From the NCBI GenBank assembly GCA_964346325.1, contig CAYFUK010000003.1:1-38473 (forward strand): DNA of 38,473 nt. The letters run 5' to 3'. This document shows, in pieces, positions 1-7,458 of this stretch; within the stretch, counting starts at the first letter, position 1; each line of letters starts with the position of its first letter. The position numbers were made by a program, and so were the translations under genes. Source of the stretch: JAUVDZ01 sp964346325. Its GTDB lineage: Bacteria; Patescibacteriota; Gracilibacteria; UBA1369; PNNO01. Under the pieces are notes generated by a model, which saw only the letters and a list, made by a program, of their open reading frames with translations, searched no databases and was not told the origin of the DNA.

Positions 1-936
1 GAAGCCTTTAATGAGAAACGTTTTTTGATTCTTGCAGGATCTTTGGAAAGCCTTGATATAAGCCCTGTTGCCGAGGCAATTTGTGTGTATTGTGAAAAAG
101 AAAATATAACTTTCAAAAAAGTTAATGATTATAAAATTGTTAAAGGTATGGGTGTTATAGGTATTATGGATGATCAGGAATTTATTATAGGCAATGAAAA
201 GTTAATGCAACGATACAAAGTTAAAATGATTGATGATTTATACAATAAAGCCGAAGTAATGGCGCGTAATTTAAGAACACCCGTTTTTGTTGCACGAAAC
301 AGATCTTTGATTGGAGTAATAGGTGTTACGGACAAGCTTAAAAACAATGTTAAAAACGGTATAAATAATTTAAAAAAGAAATATAATATAAGTTTAATAA
401 CCGGTGATAATCAAATATTAACAAAAGGTGTTTGTGAAGAAATGGGTATAAAAAATTTTATTGCGGACCTTGATGAATTTGAAAAATTGGAGGCAATAAA
501 AAAATATCGCGAGAAAGAAGAGATAGTTTTAAGTATAGGGGACGGAAAAGAAGATAAAGATATTCTTGATGAATCCGATGTAGGCCTTTCATTGGGTGCT
601 TATTCGGATTTATCAACAAAAACGAATGATATAACTTTAATCAGCGATGATATAAATAAAATTGATTACCTTTTAAATTTATCAGAAATAATAAAAAATA
701 TTTCCAGAAAAAATCTGCAGATTACGGTCTTGTATCACTTTATCGTACTGATAATTGCAAGCGGATTATTAGTACCTTTCGTGAATTTATTAATACATCC
801 GGCTGCGGCAGCCTTATTAATGTTTTCTTCGTTTATGCTGATAGAAAAAAACAGTTTTGCCAGCTTTCGAAATAAATCCGCCTCTCTTCATCATGATTAT
901 TTAGTGCCTAATACGCCGCCATATTCCAACTCATAA
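1..936 (+). CDS. Heavy-metal P-type ATPase, C-terminal part (cut by window start)
   Basis: The frame is open from base 1, so this is the C-terminal part of a longer gene; the DKTGT phosphorylation site and most membrane helices lie outside the window. Visible are the nucleotide-binding domain (a GMGVIG stretch and a VGN-like IIGNEKLM), the TGDN motif, a hinge reading GDGKED, and two closing membrane helices. This is the P1B (CopA/ZntA-like) layout, which pumps metal ions out at ATP cost. Oddities are that the usual GDGxND hinge has Glu for Asn, the HP dipeptide of P1B pumps reads SP, and the copper-type YN and MxxSS motifs in the last helices read YH and MFSS. Metal specificity therefore cannot be assigned. 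The 3' end overlaps the convergent permease gene by 40 nt. Family call is firm, substrate is not. Confidence 0.85.
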   Translation, partial: EAFNEKRFLILAGSLESLDISPVAEAICVYCEKENITFKKVNDYKIVKGMGVIGIMDDQEFIIGNEKLMQRYKVKMIDDLYNKAEVMARNLRTPVFVARNRSLIGVIGVTDKLKNNVKNGINNLKKKYNISLITGDNQILTKGVCEEMGIKNFIADLDEFEKLEAIKKYREKEEIVLSIGDGKEDKDILDESDVGLSLGAYSDLSTKTNDITLISDDINKIDYLLNLSEIIKNISRKNLQITVLYHFIVLIIASGLLVPFVNLLIHPAAAALLMFSSFMLIEKNSFASFRNKSASLHHDYLVPNTPPYSNS

Positions 937-2012
937 ATGTGTAAAAAGGCCAATAACAGGTTTAATGCAATTGGTCCGTAAATTATTCCTTTAGGGCCAA
1001 AAGCGAATACTCCGCCCAATACGGCCAGGAATGTAAGTAGCGGATGCACAGGCGCTCTCCCCTCTATCAAATAAGGTCTTACAAAATTATCAACTGTTCC
1101 TATAATCAATGTTCCCCATAAAAATAATCCTATCCCACCTATTATGTTACCGGTAGCTATAAGTATTATTGAAGCCGGTACCCAGATTAAACCCGTACCA
1201 AACAAAGGAACCAATGAAAATACTGCTGTAATTACAGCCCAAAAAATAGGATTTGGAATACCAACAATCGCATAACCTATACCTGCCAGTGTGCCCTGTA
1301 TTATAGCTGTAAAAAATATACCGAAAATCATAGCAAGGCTTACTTCCTTAAACTTTTTGAAAACCGCTTTACCGTGTTTGGGAGGCATGGGAGTTAAAGA
1401 AATAATTTTTTTTATTATTAATTCCCCGTCTTTAAAGAAATAATAAAGCGCAAAAAAGAATATAATTAATCCCAAAACAAAATCAAAAATATTACTTATT
1501 ATTCCAACAACAAAATTCTTTAAATTCTGGCCCCATTCTGCAACTGTCTGACTAATCTTTCCTATTAAATCCAAATTTAAATCCTGAAGCCCGAATTCCT
1601 GAAAGTAAGGAATTATATTCTGTAATGAATCATATAAAAAGTAACCGTCTTCCCAACGTACATAATCATCGAATTCACCAGCAGAGAACTGACCTGAAAT
1701 ATGATCCAGTGCGTTTATTACTTCAAATATAAGCAAAGTTAAAATCAAAGCCAAAGGTAACGCAATCACAATCAATGTAAAAATACAGGTAATAAAAGAA
1801 GCAATTCGTGAATGGCCTCCAAGACCTTTACTCAAAGCTTTATATACGGGAAAAAATATTGTTGCAAAAATTGAAGCAAATATAAGACTTGTTAAAAATT
1901 GGCTATACATTACATAGATGTAATAAAAAAGCACAACCAAAACAAGCAAAAGGAAATAACCCGCAAAATTGGGAACTGTGAGATTATATTTTTTAGCGGA
2001 CCCTTTAGGCAA
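897..2012 (-). CDS. AI-2E family transporter (YdiK/PerM-type permease)
   Basis: This is a 371-residue polytopic membrane protein. It has two hydrophobic segments near the N-terminus (about residues 15-60), another at 70-95, a polar domain at about 105-165, and a cluster of helices from about 170 to the end with the glycine- and proline-rich IVGIPNPIFWAVITA region. Length and layout match the AI-2E/UPF0118 family, whose members export autoinducer-2 or work as Na+/H+ exchangers; substrate is unknown here. The reading frame opens with TTG at 2012 and there is no in-frame ATG before residue 35, so a TTG start is favoured. It is convergent with and overlaps the metal ATPase. Confidence 0.85.
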   Translation of the reverse strand: MPKGSAKKYNLTVPNFAGYFLLLVLVVLFYYIYVMYSQFLTSLIFASIFATIFFPVYKALSKGLGGHSRIASFITCIFTLIVIALPLALILTLLIFEVINALDHISGQFSAGEFDDYVRWEDGYFLYDSLQNIIPYFQEFGLQDLNLDLIGKISQTVAEWGQNLKNFVVGIISNIFDFVLGLIIFFFALYYFFKDGELIIKKIISLTPMPPKHGKAVFKKFKEVSLAMIFGIFFTAIIQGTLAGIGYAIVGIPNPIFWAVITAVFSLVPLFGTGLIWVPASIILIATGNIIGGIGLFLWGTLIIGTVDNFVRPYLIEGRAPVHPLLTFLAVLGGVFAFGPKGIIYGPIALNLLLAFLHIYELEYGGVLGTK

Positions 2013-2142
2013 TTTTATATAGTTAAATCAATATATTTATAACAAAAAATTCAAAATAAATAAATATATTTTTATTATCATGAAAATATCATATTTTAAA
2101 CTTCATTAATTTCTTATTTGTTGTAAAATTATACAGGACTAA

Positions 2143-2305
2143 ATGAATGATCTATATATGGAAATCTTAATTATTGAAGATGATAAACAGCTTGCGAAAC
2201 ATATTGCCCCGGAATTTAAAAAACACGACCATTACCCTACAATCTGCAATATGGAAGAATTCGTCAAAAATGAGATACACACATTTTATTATTTCCTGTA
2301 TAAAT
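2143..2305 (+). pseudogene. Truncated response-regulator receiver domain remnant
   Basis: From ATG 2158 (or 2143) the frame encodes about 40 residues resembling the start of a two-component receiver domain: a hydrophobic beta strand followed by the acidic pair in MEILIIEDDKQLAKHI. The similarity fades after about residue 35 and the frame then runs antisense through tRNA-Gln, so there is no phospho-acceptor Asp, no conserved Lys and no output domain. It is best read as a decayed gene whose remainder was lost next to the tRNA 3' end. It could also be chance similarity in a short frame, as only one strand and one helix are recognisable. Confidence 0.45.
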
Positions 2306-2380
2306 TGGCTGGGGTGGAGGGATTCGAACCCCCGAATCGCGGGACCAGAACCCGCTGCCTTACCACTTGGCTACACCCCA
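2306..2380 (-). tRNA. tRNA-Gln (anticodon CUG)
   Basis: On the minus strand a full 75-nt cloverleaf is present. The acceptor TGGGGTG pairs with CACCCCA, followed by discriminator G and an encoded CCA. The D-arm has GCCA with AGGC, the anticodon stem GCGGG/CCCGC encloses loop TTCTGGT (anticodon CUG, reading CAG), and the T-arm loop is TTCGAAT. The gene lies between the response-regulator remnant and guanylate kinase. Confidence 0.97.
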
Positions 2381-2401
2381 TAGTCGGCCATTTACCTCCG
2401 A

Positions 2402-3007
2402 TTATCGACTAAGGTGTTTGGTTTCATCCAGTATAATTTCTTCAACATCATGTACGCACTTAGCTATTTGATTATGAAGGCTTGGAACTTTATAATCACT
2501 TATCTCCCCGCCTCTTTCAAATTCTTTTTCCGCGCTTTCCATTCTCCGTTTAATCTCTTCTTCAGGGAGTTTACCACGTTTTAATATACGGTCAATTAAA
2601 TCCTGTTTATCGGGAACCGTTAAAAATATAGAAACCAAATTTTTTTCCGGTATTACTTTCTGAATCGATTCCAGCCCCTGCATATCAACTTCTCTTATAA
2701 TAATCCTGCCCTGCTTCAGAGCTTCTATTATTGGTGCTTTAATTGTTCCGTAATATTCTTCCTGATGTACAATTGCATATTCAAGTAATTCATTTTGTTC
2801 AATCATTCTTTTAAATTCTTCATCGGATACAAAGTGATAGGTCTGGCCGTCTTTTTCTCCGGGCCGTGGATCTCTTGTTGTGGCGGAAATAGGATACTCC
2901 CATTCAGAATGAAGCTGTTTTAGATGATTAATTACAGTCCCTTTTCCAACTCCCGAGGGGCCTGCAATTATAAATAATTTACCTGTTAATTCTTTTTCAT
3001 CAACCAT
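2402..3007 (-). CDS. gmk: Guanylate kinase
   Basis: This 201-residue enzyme phosphorylates GMP to GDP with ATP in the cytosol. The P-loop GPSGVGKG is at about residues 16-23. The GMP-binding region follows (TTRDPRPGEKDGQTYHFV, about 43-60), then the EYAIVHQEEYYGT segment (about 75-88) and the lid with KRGKLPEEEIKRRM (about 143-156). Length is normal for the family. ATG 3007 is directly followed by VDEKELTGKLFIIAG, so the P-loop sits where expected. The gene ends 21 nt short of the tRNA-Gln 5' end on the same strand, and the structured RNA locus lies upstream in the opposite orientation. Confidence 0.97.
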   Translation of the reverse strand: MVDEKELTGKLFIIAGPSGVGKGTVINHLKQLHSEWEYPISATTRDPRPGEKDGQTYHFVSDEEFKRMIEQNELLEYAIVHQEEYYGTIKAPIIEALKQGRIIIREVDMQGLESIQKVIPEKNLVSIFLTVPDKQDLIDRILKRGKLPEEEIKRRMESAEKEFERGGEISDYKVPSLHNQIAKCVHDVEEIILDETKHLSR

Positions 3008-3065
3008 AATAAAAAATTATCAGCTTAATTATTATAAATATTTTTAAGAAAAATGCCAGTGATGG

Positions 3066-3094
3066 TTGTATATCCCCCTTTTTAATGCTATAAT
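3066..3094 (+). promoter_or_regulatory. Strong sigma-70-type promoter for the structured RNA
   Basis: TTGTAT at 3066-3071 and a perfect TATAAT at 3089-3094 are separated by 17 nt, and a TG dinucleotide at 3086-3087 gives an extended -10. Transcription would start near 3101. No credible protein start follows, which suggests a dedicated RNA gene promoter. Confidence 0.7.
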
Positions 3095-3100
3095 ATTAAG

Positions 3101-3625
3101 ATTTCAAGTTCTTTAAAATACAGAAATAAAAATAAAAAGCCGGGAGAGAGCGGATTATGAAGGCATATTCATGATCTCCCCCTCCTTACTTTTCGATGGC
3201 AGCCGGCTACTGCCACCTAAGAGTAACCTCCTTTAATAGGCCTTTATTGGCCTATTAAAAGGCAGTATCTTTGATGTTTCAAAACAAAAACAAAAGAAAC
3301 AAAAACAAAATTGCTCCATATTATTTATGGGCATATCAAAACAAAAACAAACAAAAAGACGATGGTGGATCCGTCAAAAAATAATCCATCCAAAGAACGG
3401 TAAGGAGGCGGTCCCAAATTTAAGTTTACTTAAAGGACCACCTGTAACAAGAACGTTTAGCCGAACTTGTTACCCGCTCTTTGATCCCATAGAGTCCCAG
3501 TTACGTTTAGTAATTGATGAGGCCCTGTGAGAGATTAAAGAGATATATGTTGAGGCGTACTTCACACCTCTGCATCCATACCGCTTAACGCGGCCTTGCA
3601 TGTGTAAAAGAAGTGCGCCTCAAAT
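3101..3625 (+). ncRNA. Putative large structured non-coding RNA, class unknown
   Basis: This is a 620-nt gap between guanylate kinase and peroxiredoxin that holds no credible gene. Downstream of a strong promoter it is packed with complementary segments. GGGAGA/TCTCCC (3142-3180) encloses ATGAA/TTCAT. TGGCAG/CTGCCA (about 3198-3215) has a CCGGC loop complementary to GCCGG at 3139-3143, a possible pseudoknot. An 11-bp perfect stem is formed by 3232-3242 and 3249-3259. GGCGGTCC/GGACCACC spans 3407-3442, GTAACAAG/CTTGTTAC 3444-3473 and CAGTTAC/GTAATTG 3498-3516. A 14-bp hairpin closes the locus at 3550-3623. An unstructured A/C-rich linker with a 16-nt direct repeat (3279-3294 and 3336-3351) separates the halves. 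I find no RNase P P4 motif, tmRNA tRNA-like end, SRP GGAA domain or group I/II core. The identity is open. Confidence 0.55.
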
Positions 3626-3630
3626 TTTCT
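3550..3630 (+). terminator. Long closing hairpin with T-rich tail
   Basis: TTGAGGCGTACTTC (3550-3563) pairs with GAAGTGCGCCTCAA (3610-3623) as 14 bp with one G-U. The intervening ~46 nt can pair further (TGCA/TGCA and CCGC/GCGG). The tail ATTTTCT is only moderately T-rich. It could be the terminator or the 3' domain of the upstream RNA, and it could also end the convergent peroxiredoxin transcript. Confidence 0.45.
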
Positions 3631-4192
3631 ATGCTTTTCCCAAAGTTTTATCACCCTCTTTCCATCCGACAGGACACAAATCACCCGTTTGAAATGCTTT
3701 TACGAGTCTTATTAATTCATCAATGTTTCTTCCGATATTAACATCGTTTACAGTGTATGATTTTAAAACACCGTCAGGATCAATAATGAATGCTCCTCTT
3801 AAACTTATTCCGTTATCATAATCCAAAACATTATAAGAATAACTGACCGATTTTGTAATATCACTTAGCAAAGGATAGTTCAAATCTCCGACATCATTTT
3901 TTGACCAGGCTTCATGCGAATAAACACTATCAACACTAACTCCGAGAACCTGAGCATCGATATCTTCGAATTCCTTTTGTTTTTTACTTAATTCAATAAG
4001 TTCAGTCGGGCAAACAAAGGTGAAGTCAAGAGGATAAAAGAATAGCACAACCCATTTTCCTTTATAATCCTCAAGATGATAGTTCTTCATTTTACCTTTG
4101 TGATAACCCTCCATTTTAAAATTTGGAGCTGGTTTGCCTATTTGAAGACAGCACTCCGAACAACAAGCTGAGTCCTTGTGTGTATTTTCCAT
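3629..4192 (-). CDS. Typical 2-Cys peroxiredoxin (AhpC/Prx1 group)
   Basis: This thiol peroxidase reduces H2O2 and organic peroxides. The peroxidatic Cys61 lies in the motif DFTFVCPTE, and the resolving Cys173 in GDLCPVGW near the C-terminus, giving the Prx1/AhpC arrangement in a 187-residue protein of normal length. Unusual is a CCSECC cluster at residues 10-15, ahead of the first conserved strand, which adds four cysteines to the flexible N-terminus; a metal or redox role is only conjecture. No AhpF reductase is adjacent. A palindromic Fur/PerR-like site lies 29 nt before the start codon, suggesting peroxide- or metal-responsive control. Confidence 0.95.
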   Translation of the reverse strand: MENTHKDSACCSECCLQIGKPAPNFKMEGYHKGKMKNYHLEDYKGKWVVLFFYPLDFTFVCPTELIELSKKQKEFEDIDAQVLGVSVDSVYSHEAWSKNDVGDLNYPLLSDITKSVSYSYNVLDYDNGISLRGAFIIDPDGVLKSYTVNDVNIGRNIDELIRLVKAFQTGDLCPVGWKEGDKTLGKA

Positions 4193-4220
4193 AATAGCTT
4201 TGGTTAAAGAATAATCAGGA

Positions 4221-4241
4221 AATTAAGAATAATTCTTAATT
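4221..4241. promoter_or_regulatory. Perfect Fur/PerR-like palindrome upstream of peroxiredoxin
   Basis: Arms of 10 nt flank a central A; the inner 17 nt read TTAAGAATAATTCTTAA. It lies 29 nt upstream of the peroxiredoxin ATG, just downstream of a possible minus-strand promoter (TTGTAA, 17 nt, TAAAAT). The core GAATAATTC is identical to the core of the operator in front of the zur gene at 22210. A Fur-family repressor such as PerR is the natural candidate. Confidence 0.6.
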
Positions 4242-4279
4242 AGAATTTTAATATATTGAACGCCAAATTACAAGTAAAC

Positions 4280-4308
4280 TTGACCTTAATGTTATTACTA
4301 TATATCAT
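4280..4308 (+). promoter_or_regulatory. Promoter of flavodoxin/2-oxoacid oxidoreductase operon
   Basis: TTGACC (4280-4285), a 17-nt spacer and TATCAT (4303-4308) lie about 30 nt before the TTG start of the flavodoxin. The fit to the sigma-70 consensus is good. Confidence 0.5.
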
Positions 4309-4337
4309 AAATAAAGATTAATACTAAGTAATCCAAA

Positions 4338-4781
4338 TTGACTTCAGTTTTAATTATATATGGAAGCACAGGCGGAAACACAGAATTAGTATGCGACAAA
4401 ATTGCTGAAATTTTAGAGAATAAAAGATTTAAAATAAAAAAACAAAGGGCCGAATTAACTGAAAATTCGGATTTGAAAAATTATGAATATATAATTCTGG
4501 CCGGTTCAACTTACGGTCAGGGTTTATTGCAGGACCACATGAAAAGGTTTATTAACAATCTTAAAAGTTTAAAAGGAAAAAAATGCGCTGTTATCGGACT
4601 TGGTGACAGTAAATACAATGTGGAATATGTAATTGAATCGGCAAATTTATTGGAAAAAGCGGTTAAAGAAAATAACGGAGAACTGCTGATTAAACCTTTA
4701 AGAGTAAATAAGACTCCCGTGCCACATTTGGATAAAATGGTAAAAGACTGGGCTCAAAAATTATCTAAATCAATTGAATAA
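4338..4781 (+). CDS. Flavodoxin, probable electron carrier of the adjacent oxidoreductase
   Basis: This 147-residue single-domain flavodoxin carries FMN and shuttles electrons at low potential. The phosphate-binding loop GSTGGNTE is at residues 9-16, the isoalloxazine-flanking loop at AGSTYGQG (about 55-62), and the second loop at GLGDSKYN (about 94-101). The frame begins with TTG 4338, because an in-frame TAA stands at 4329-4331 and no ATG lies between. Its stop codon is directly followed by the ATG of the 2-oxoacid oxidoreductase alpha gene. That zero-gap arrangement and the absence of a ferredoxin subunit gene suggest that this flavodoxin takes the electrons from 2-oxoacid oxidation. Confidence 0.92.
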   Translation: MTSVLIIYGSTGGNTELVCDKIAEILENKRFKIKKQRAELTENSDLKNYEYIILAGSTYGQGLLQDHMKRFINNLKSLKGKKCAVIGLGDSKYNVEYVIESANLLEKAVKENNGELLIKPLRVNKTPVPHLDKMVKDWAQKLSKSIE

Positions 4782-6536
4782 ATGAATAGAATTTCTTTAA
4801 AAATAGCGGGTGAAAGCGGAATGGGATTGCTTACCGTTGGTAAAATAATATCAAAGGCTTTAAAAGATATTGGATATTACGTGGTGTCTGACCGAGAGTT
4901 CCCTTCTTTAATCAAAGGAGGTTGTTCAAATGTCCAGGTTGATTTCAGTAACAATAAAATTTACAGCCTGGGTAACCAAGTGGATGTTGTAGTTGCTTTG
5001 GATAGACATGGTTTGGTTAAATATATAGATGATATCAAAAAAGGCGGAATTTTAATTCATGGATATGAAAGACATGAAATGATTCCTGAATTGAAAAAAA
5101 AATGTAAGAAAAGAAATATTAAAATATTATATCTGCCTGCCAGAGAAATAGCCTATTCAATGGGCGGAAGCATATTAATGGTAAATATGGTTCTTATGGG
5201 GCTTTTGTGGAAGGTTCTCGGGCTTGATTTAAAAGATGTTATTGATGATGTTAAAAGAAGATTCAAGTCAAAACCAAAATTACTAAAGATAGATCTTAAA
5301 TGTATTAAATACGGATACGAACCAAAGAAACACCTGAAAGATATACCTCAAACAGACATTCCAAAATCAAAAAAACTATCAAAAAAATTATTAATAGATG
5401 GTACAAAAGCTCTTTGCCTCGGAGCAATTCACTGCGGAGTAAGAGCATATTATGCTTACCCTATGAGCCCTTCAAGCGGCGTTCTAACATATATAGCCGA
5501 TACCTCACACGATACCGGAGTGATTGTTAAACAGGCGGAAGACGAAATTACAGCAGCGCAATTGTGTATGGGTTCAATGCATAACGGATGCAGGGCATTC
5601 ACAGCCACATCCGGAGGCGGATTTGATTTAATGACAGAAACGGTTTCATGCGCGGGTATAACGGAAACACCTTTATTAATTGTTATAGGGCAGAGGCCGG
5701 GTCCCGGTACCGGATTGCCAACATGGACTTGCCAGGCTGATCTGGATTTGGCAATTAATGCCGGGCACGGAGAATACCCGCGAATTGTAATTGGTTGCGC
5801 TGATCCCGAAAGTTCATTCAGATTAATACAACACGCATTCAATTTTGCGGAAGAATATCAAACACCAACTATCGTATTAACTGAAAAACATGTTTATGAC
5901 TGCCATATGGTTGTTGATGAATTCAGTCAAAAAAACATACCAATCAAACGCGGACTTATTACAAAAAAATCCGAACTTAAAAAACTGGAATCAAAACAAA
6001 GATATGAATTTACCGATTCCGGTGTATCAAAAAGATGGCTGCCGGGAACAAGCGACGCTTATTATTACGCTAACAGTGATGAACATGAAGAAGACGGGTC
6101 AATAACCGAAGAAGCCCGGCCGGTTAATAAAATGATTCAAAAACGACATGTTAAGAAATTTGAAACCATAAAAAAGAATTTACCAAAGCCGGAAATAATC
6201 GGTGTTGAAAAAGATGCCGATATTTCTTTTATCGGCTGGGGGAGTTCAAAAAACGCAATAAGAGATGCCATAGAAGCGCAAAAGAAAAATGGCGTTAAAG
6301 TTAATTATATGCATTTTGATTTTGTTTGGCCTATACACGAAAAAGCTGCGAACAACTTTTTTAAAAATAATAAAAACGTACATTTAATTGAAGGCAATAT
6401 GCATGGTCAGCTTGGTAAACTAATTGAGGCTGAAACAGGTAAAAAATTTAAAAATAAATTATTGAAATATAACGGAAGACCTTTCTTTTTTGAAGATGTA
6501 ATGGAATATATTAATAAAAAAGTAAAATCTAAATGA
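4782..6536 (+). CDS. 2-oxoacid:acceptor oxidoreductase, gamma-alpha fused subunit
   Basis: This 584-residue subunit belongs to a thiamine-pyrophosphate enzyme converting a 2-oxoacid and CoA to acyl-CoA, CO2 and reduced carrier. The gamma domain (about 1-190) has GESGMGLLTVGK and SDREFPSLIKGG. The alpha domain starts near residue 205 with YAYPMSPSSG (about 224-233), then QAEDEITAAQ, the TATSGGGFDLM segment and RPGPGTGLPT. The C-terminal domain (about 475-584) has FIGWGSSKNAI and IEGNMHGQL. The gamma-then-alpha order is the KorA type seen in 2-oxoglutarate and broad-range enzymes. Substrate cannot be fixed from the sequence. It lies between the flavodoxin (no gap) and the beta subunit (7 nt). 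Confidence 0.95.
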   Translation: MNRISLKIAGESGMGLLTVGKIISKALKDIGYYVVSDREFPSLIKGGCSNVQVDFSNNKIYSLGNQVDVVVALDRHGLVKYIDDIKKGGILIHGYERHEMIPELKKKCKKRNIKILYLPAREIAYSMGGSILMVNMVLMGLLWKVLGLDLKDVIDDVKRRFKSKPKLLKIDLKCIKYGYEPKKHLKDIPQTDIPKSKKLSKKLLIDGTKALCLGAIHCGVRAYYAYPMSPSSGVLTYIADTSHDTGVIVKQAEDEITAAQLCMGSMHNGCRAFTATSGGGFDLMTETVSCAGITETPLLIVIGQRPGPGTGLPTWTCQADLDLAINAGHGEYPRIVIGCADPESSFRLIQHAFNFAEEYQTPTIVLTEKHVYDCHMVVDEFSQKNIPIKRGLITKKSELKKLESKQRYEFTDSGVSKRWLPGTSDAYYYANSDEHEEDGSITEEARPVNKMIQKRHVKKFETIKKNLPKPEIIGVEKDADISFIGWGSSKNAIRDAIEAQKKNGVKVNYMHFDFVWPIHEKAANNFFKNNKNVHLIEGNMHGQLGKLIEAETGKKFKNKLLKYNGRPFFFEDVMEYINKKVKSK

Positions 6537-6543
6537 AGATAAT

Positions 6544-7458
6544 ATGCCAACAAATGATATAAAAAAAGTATTGAAAGATCTAAGCGGTAATAAAAGCACT
6601 TATGTTGATTATGAAAACGAAGAAGTAATCACCTGGTGTAACGGATGCGGCAATTATCAAATACAGAACGCTTTAAAGCGTGCCCTTACATTGGAAGGCT
6701 ATAAAACAAATGATATTTTAATGTGTTTTGATATAGGTTGTAATGGTAATGGTTCCGATAAAATGGGGGGATATACTTTTCATGGATTACACGGCCGTTC
6801 ATTGCCCCTTGCTGCAGGTGCCGCGATGGGCAACAGTAATATCAAAGTAATTGCTTCAGGCGGTGACGGCGGAACAATGAGTGAAGGAATAAATCATCTG
6901 GTGCATTGTGTCAGAAGTGAATATCCGATGCTGTTTATTTTACATAATAATCACAATTACGGGCTCACAACGGGTCAGGCTTCCGCATGTACGCCTCAGG
7001 GATACGAAATGAACGGATCTCCCGACGGGCAACTTCTCGAACCAATGAATCCAACCGAATTTGTTCTGAATTTGAATCCTTCTTTTGTTGCGCGCACTTT
7101 TAGCGGAGACATCAAACACATGACTGAAATATTTCAAAAAGCCTTAAATCATAAAGGTTTTGCATTTGTTGAAGTACTACAGGTTTGCCCTACTTATAAC
7201 AAAGCGACTCCTCAGGACTGGTATTGGGAGCGAATCAAATACCTTGAAGATTTAAAAAACTGGAAAGCTGATGATATTAAAAAAGCGAAAAAATATGTAA
7301 GTGATTTTGAAAAAAATGTTTATTTAGGCTTGTTTTACGAAAATAAAGACGCTGTTGATTATGTCCATAAATTACCTTATTTAAAAGATTATCAAGGTAA
7401 TCCCGCAGATGAAGTGAAATATTATAATATAGGCAAGTTACTTAAAGATTCCGAGTAA
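6544..7458 (+). CDS. 2-oxoacid:acceptor oxidoreductase, beta (TPP/4Fe-4S) subunit
   Basis: This 304-residue subunit holds the thiamine pyrophosphate and one proximal 4Fe-4S cluster. The cluster cysteines are visible as CNGC near residue 31, a third in FDIGCNGNG (about residue 64) and the fourth in the conserved VCPTYN segment. The TPP/Mg motif is GDGGTMSEGINH (about 104-115) with downstream NHNYGLTTGQ. No additional ferredoxin-like domain is fused and no delta subunit gene follows, so electrons probably pass straight to the upstream flavodoxin. The 3' end overlaps convergent pdxT by 17 nt. Confidence 0.94.
   Translation: MPTNDIKKVLKDLSGNKSTYVDYENEEVITWCNGCGNYQIQNALKRALTLEGYKTNDILMCFDIGCNGNGSDKMGGYTFHGLHGRSLPLAAGAAMGNSNIKVIASGGDGGTMSEGINHLVHCVRSEYPMLFILHNNHNYGLTTGQASACTPQGYEMNGSPDGQLLEPMNPTEFVLNLNPSFVARTFSGDIKHMTEIFQKALNHKGFAFVEVLQVCPTYNKATPQDWYWERIKYLEDLKNWKADDIKKAKKYVSDFEKNVYLGLFYENKDAVDYVHKLPYLKDYQGNPADEVKYYNIGKLLKDSE

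Noticed and set aside
2143..2412. An 89-codon frame containing GVEGFEPPNRG
   Set aside because: The second half is antisense translation of tRNA-Gln, a well-known artefact; only the first ~40 codons carry any protein-like signal.
3327..3530. A 67-codon frame beginning MGISKQKQTKRRWW
   Set aside because: It lies wholly within the structured RNA region, crosses several strong stems, and resembles no protein family; composition fits RNA structure rather than coding.
3562..3600. CACACCT...CCATACCG resembling part of 5S rRNA
   Set aside because: The rest of the 5S fold is missing and the segment is explained by the closing hairpin.
5456..5842. Antisense frame of 128 codons inside the oxidoreductase alpha gene
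   Set aside because: It mirrors a strongly conserved coding region and has no family similarity; a shadow frame.
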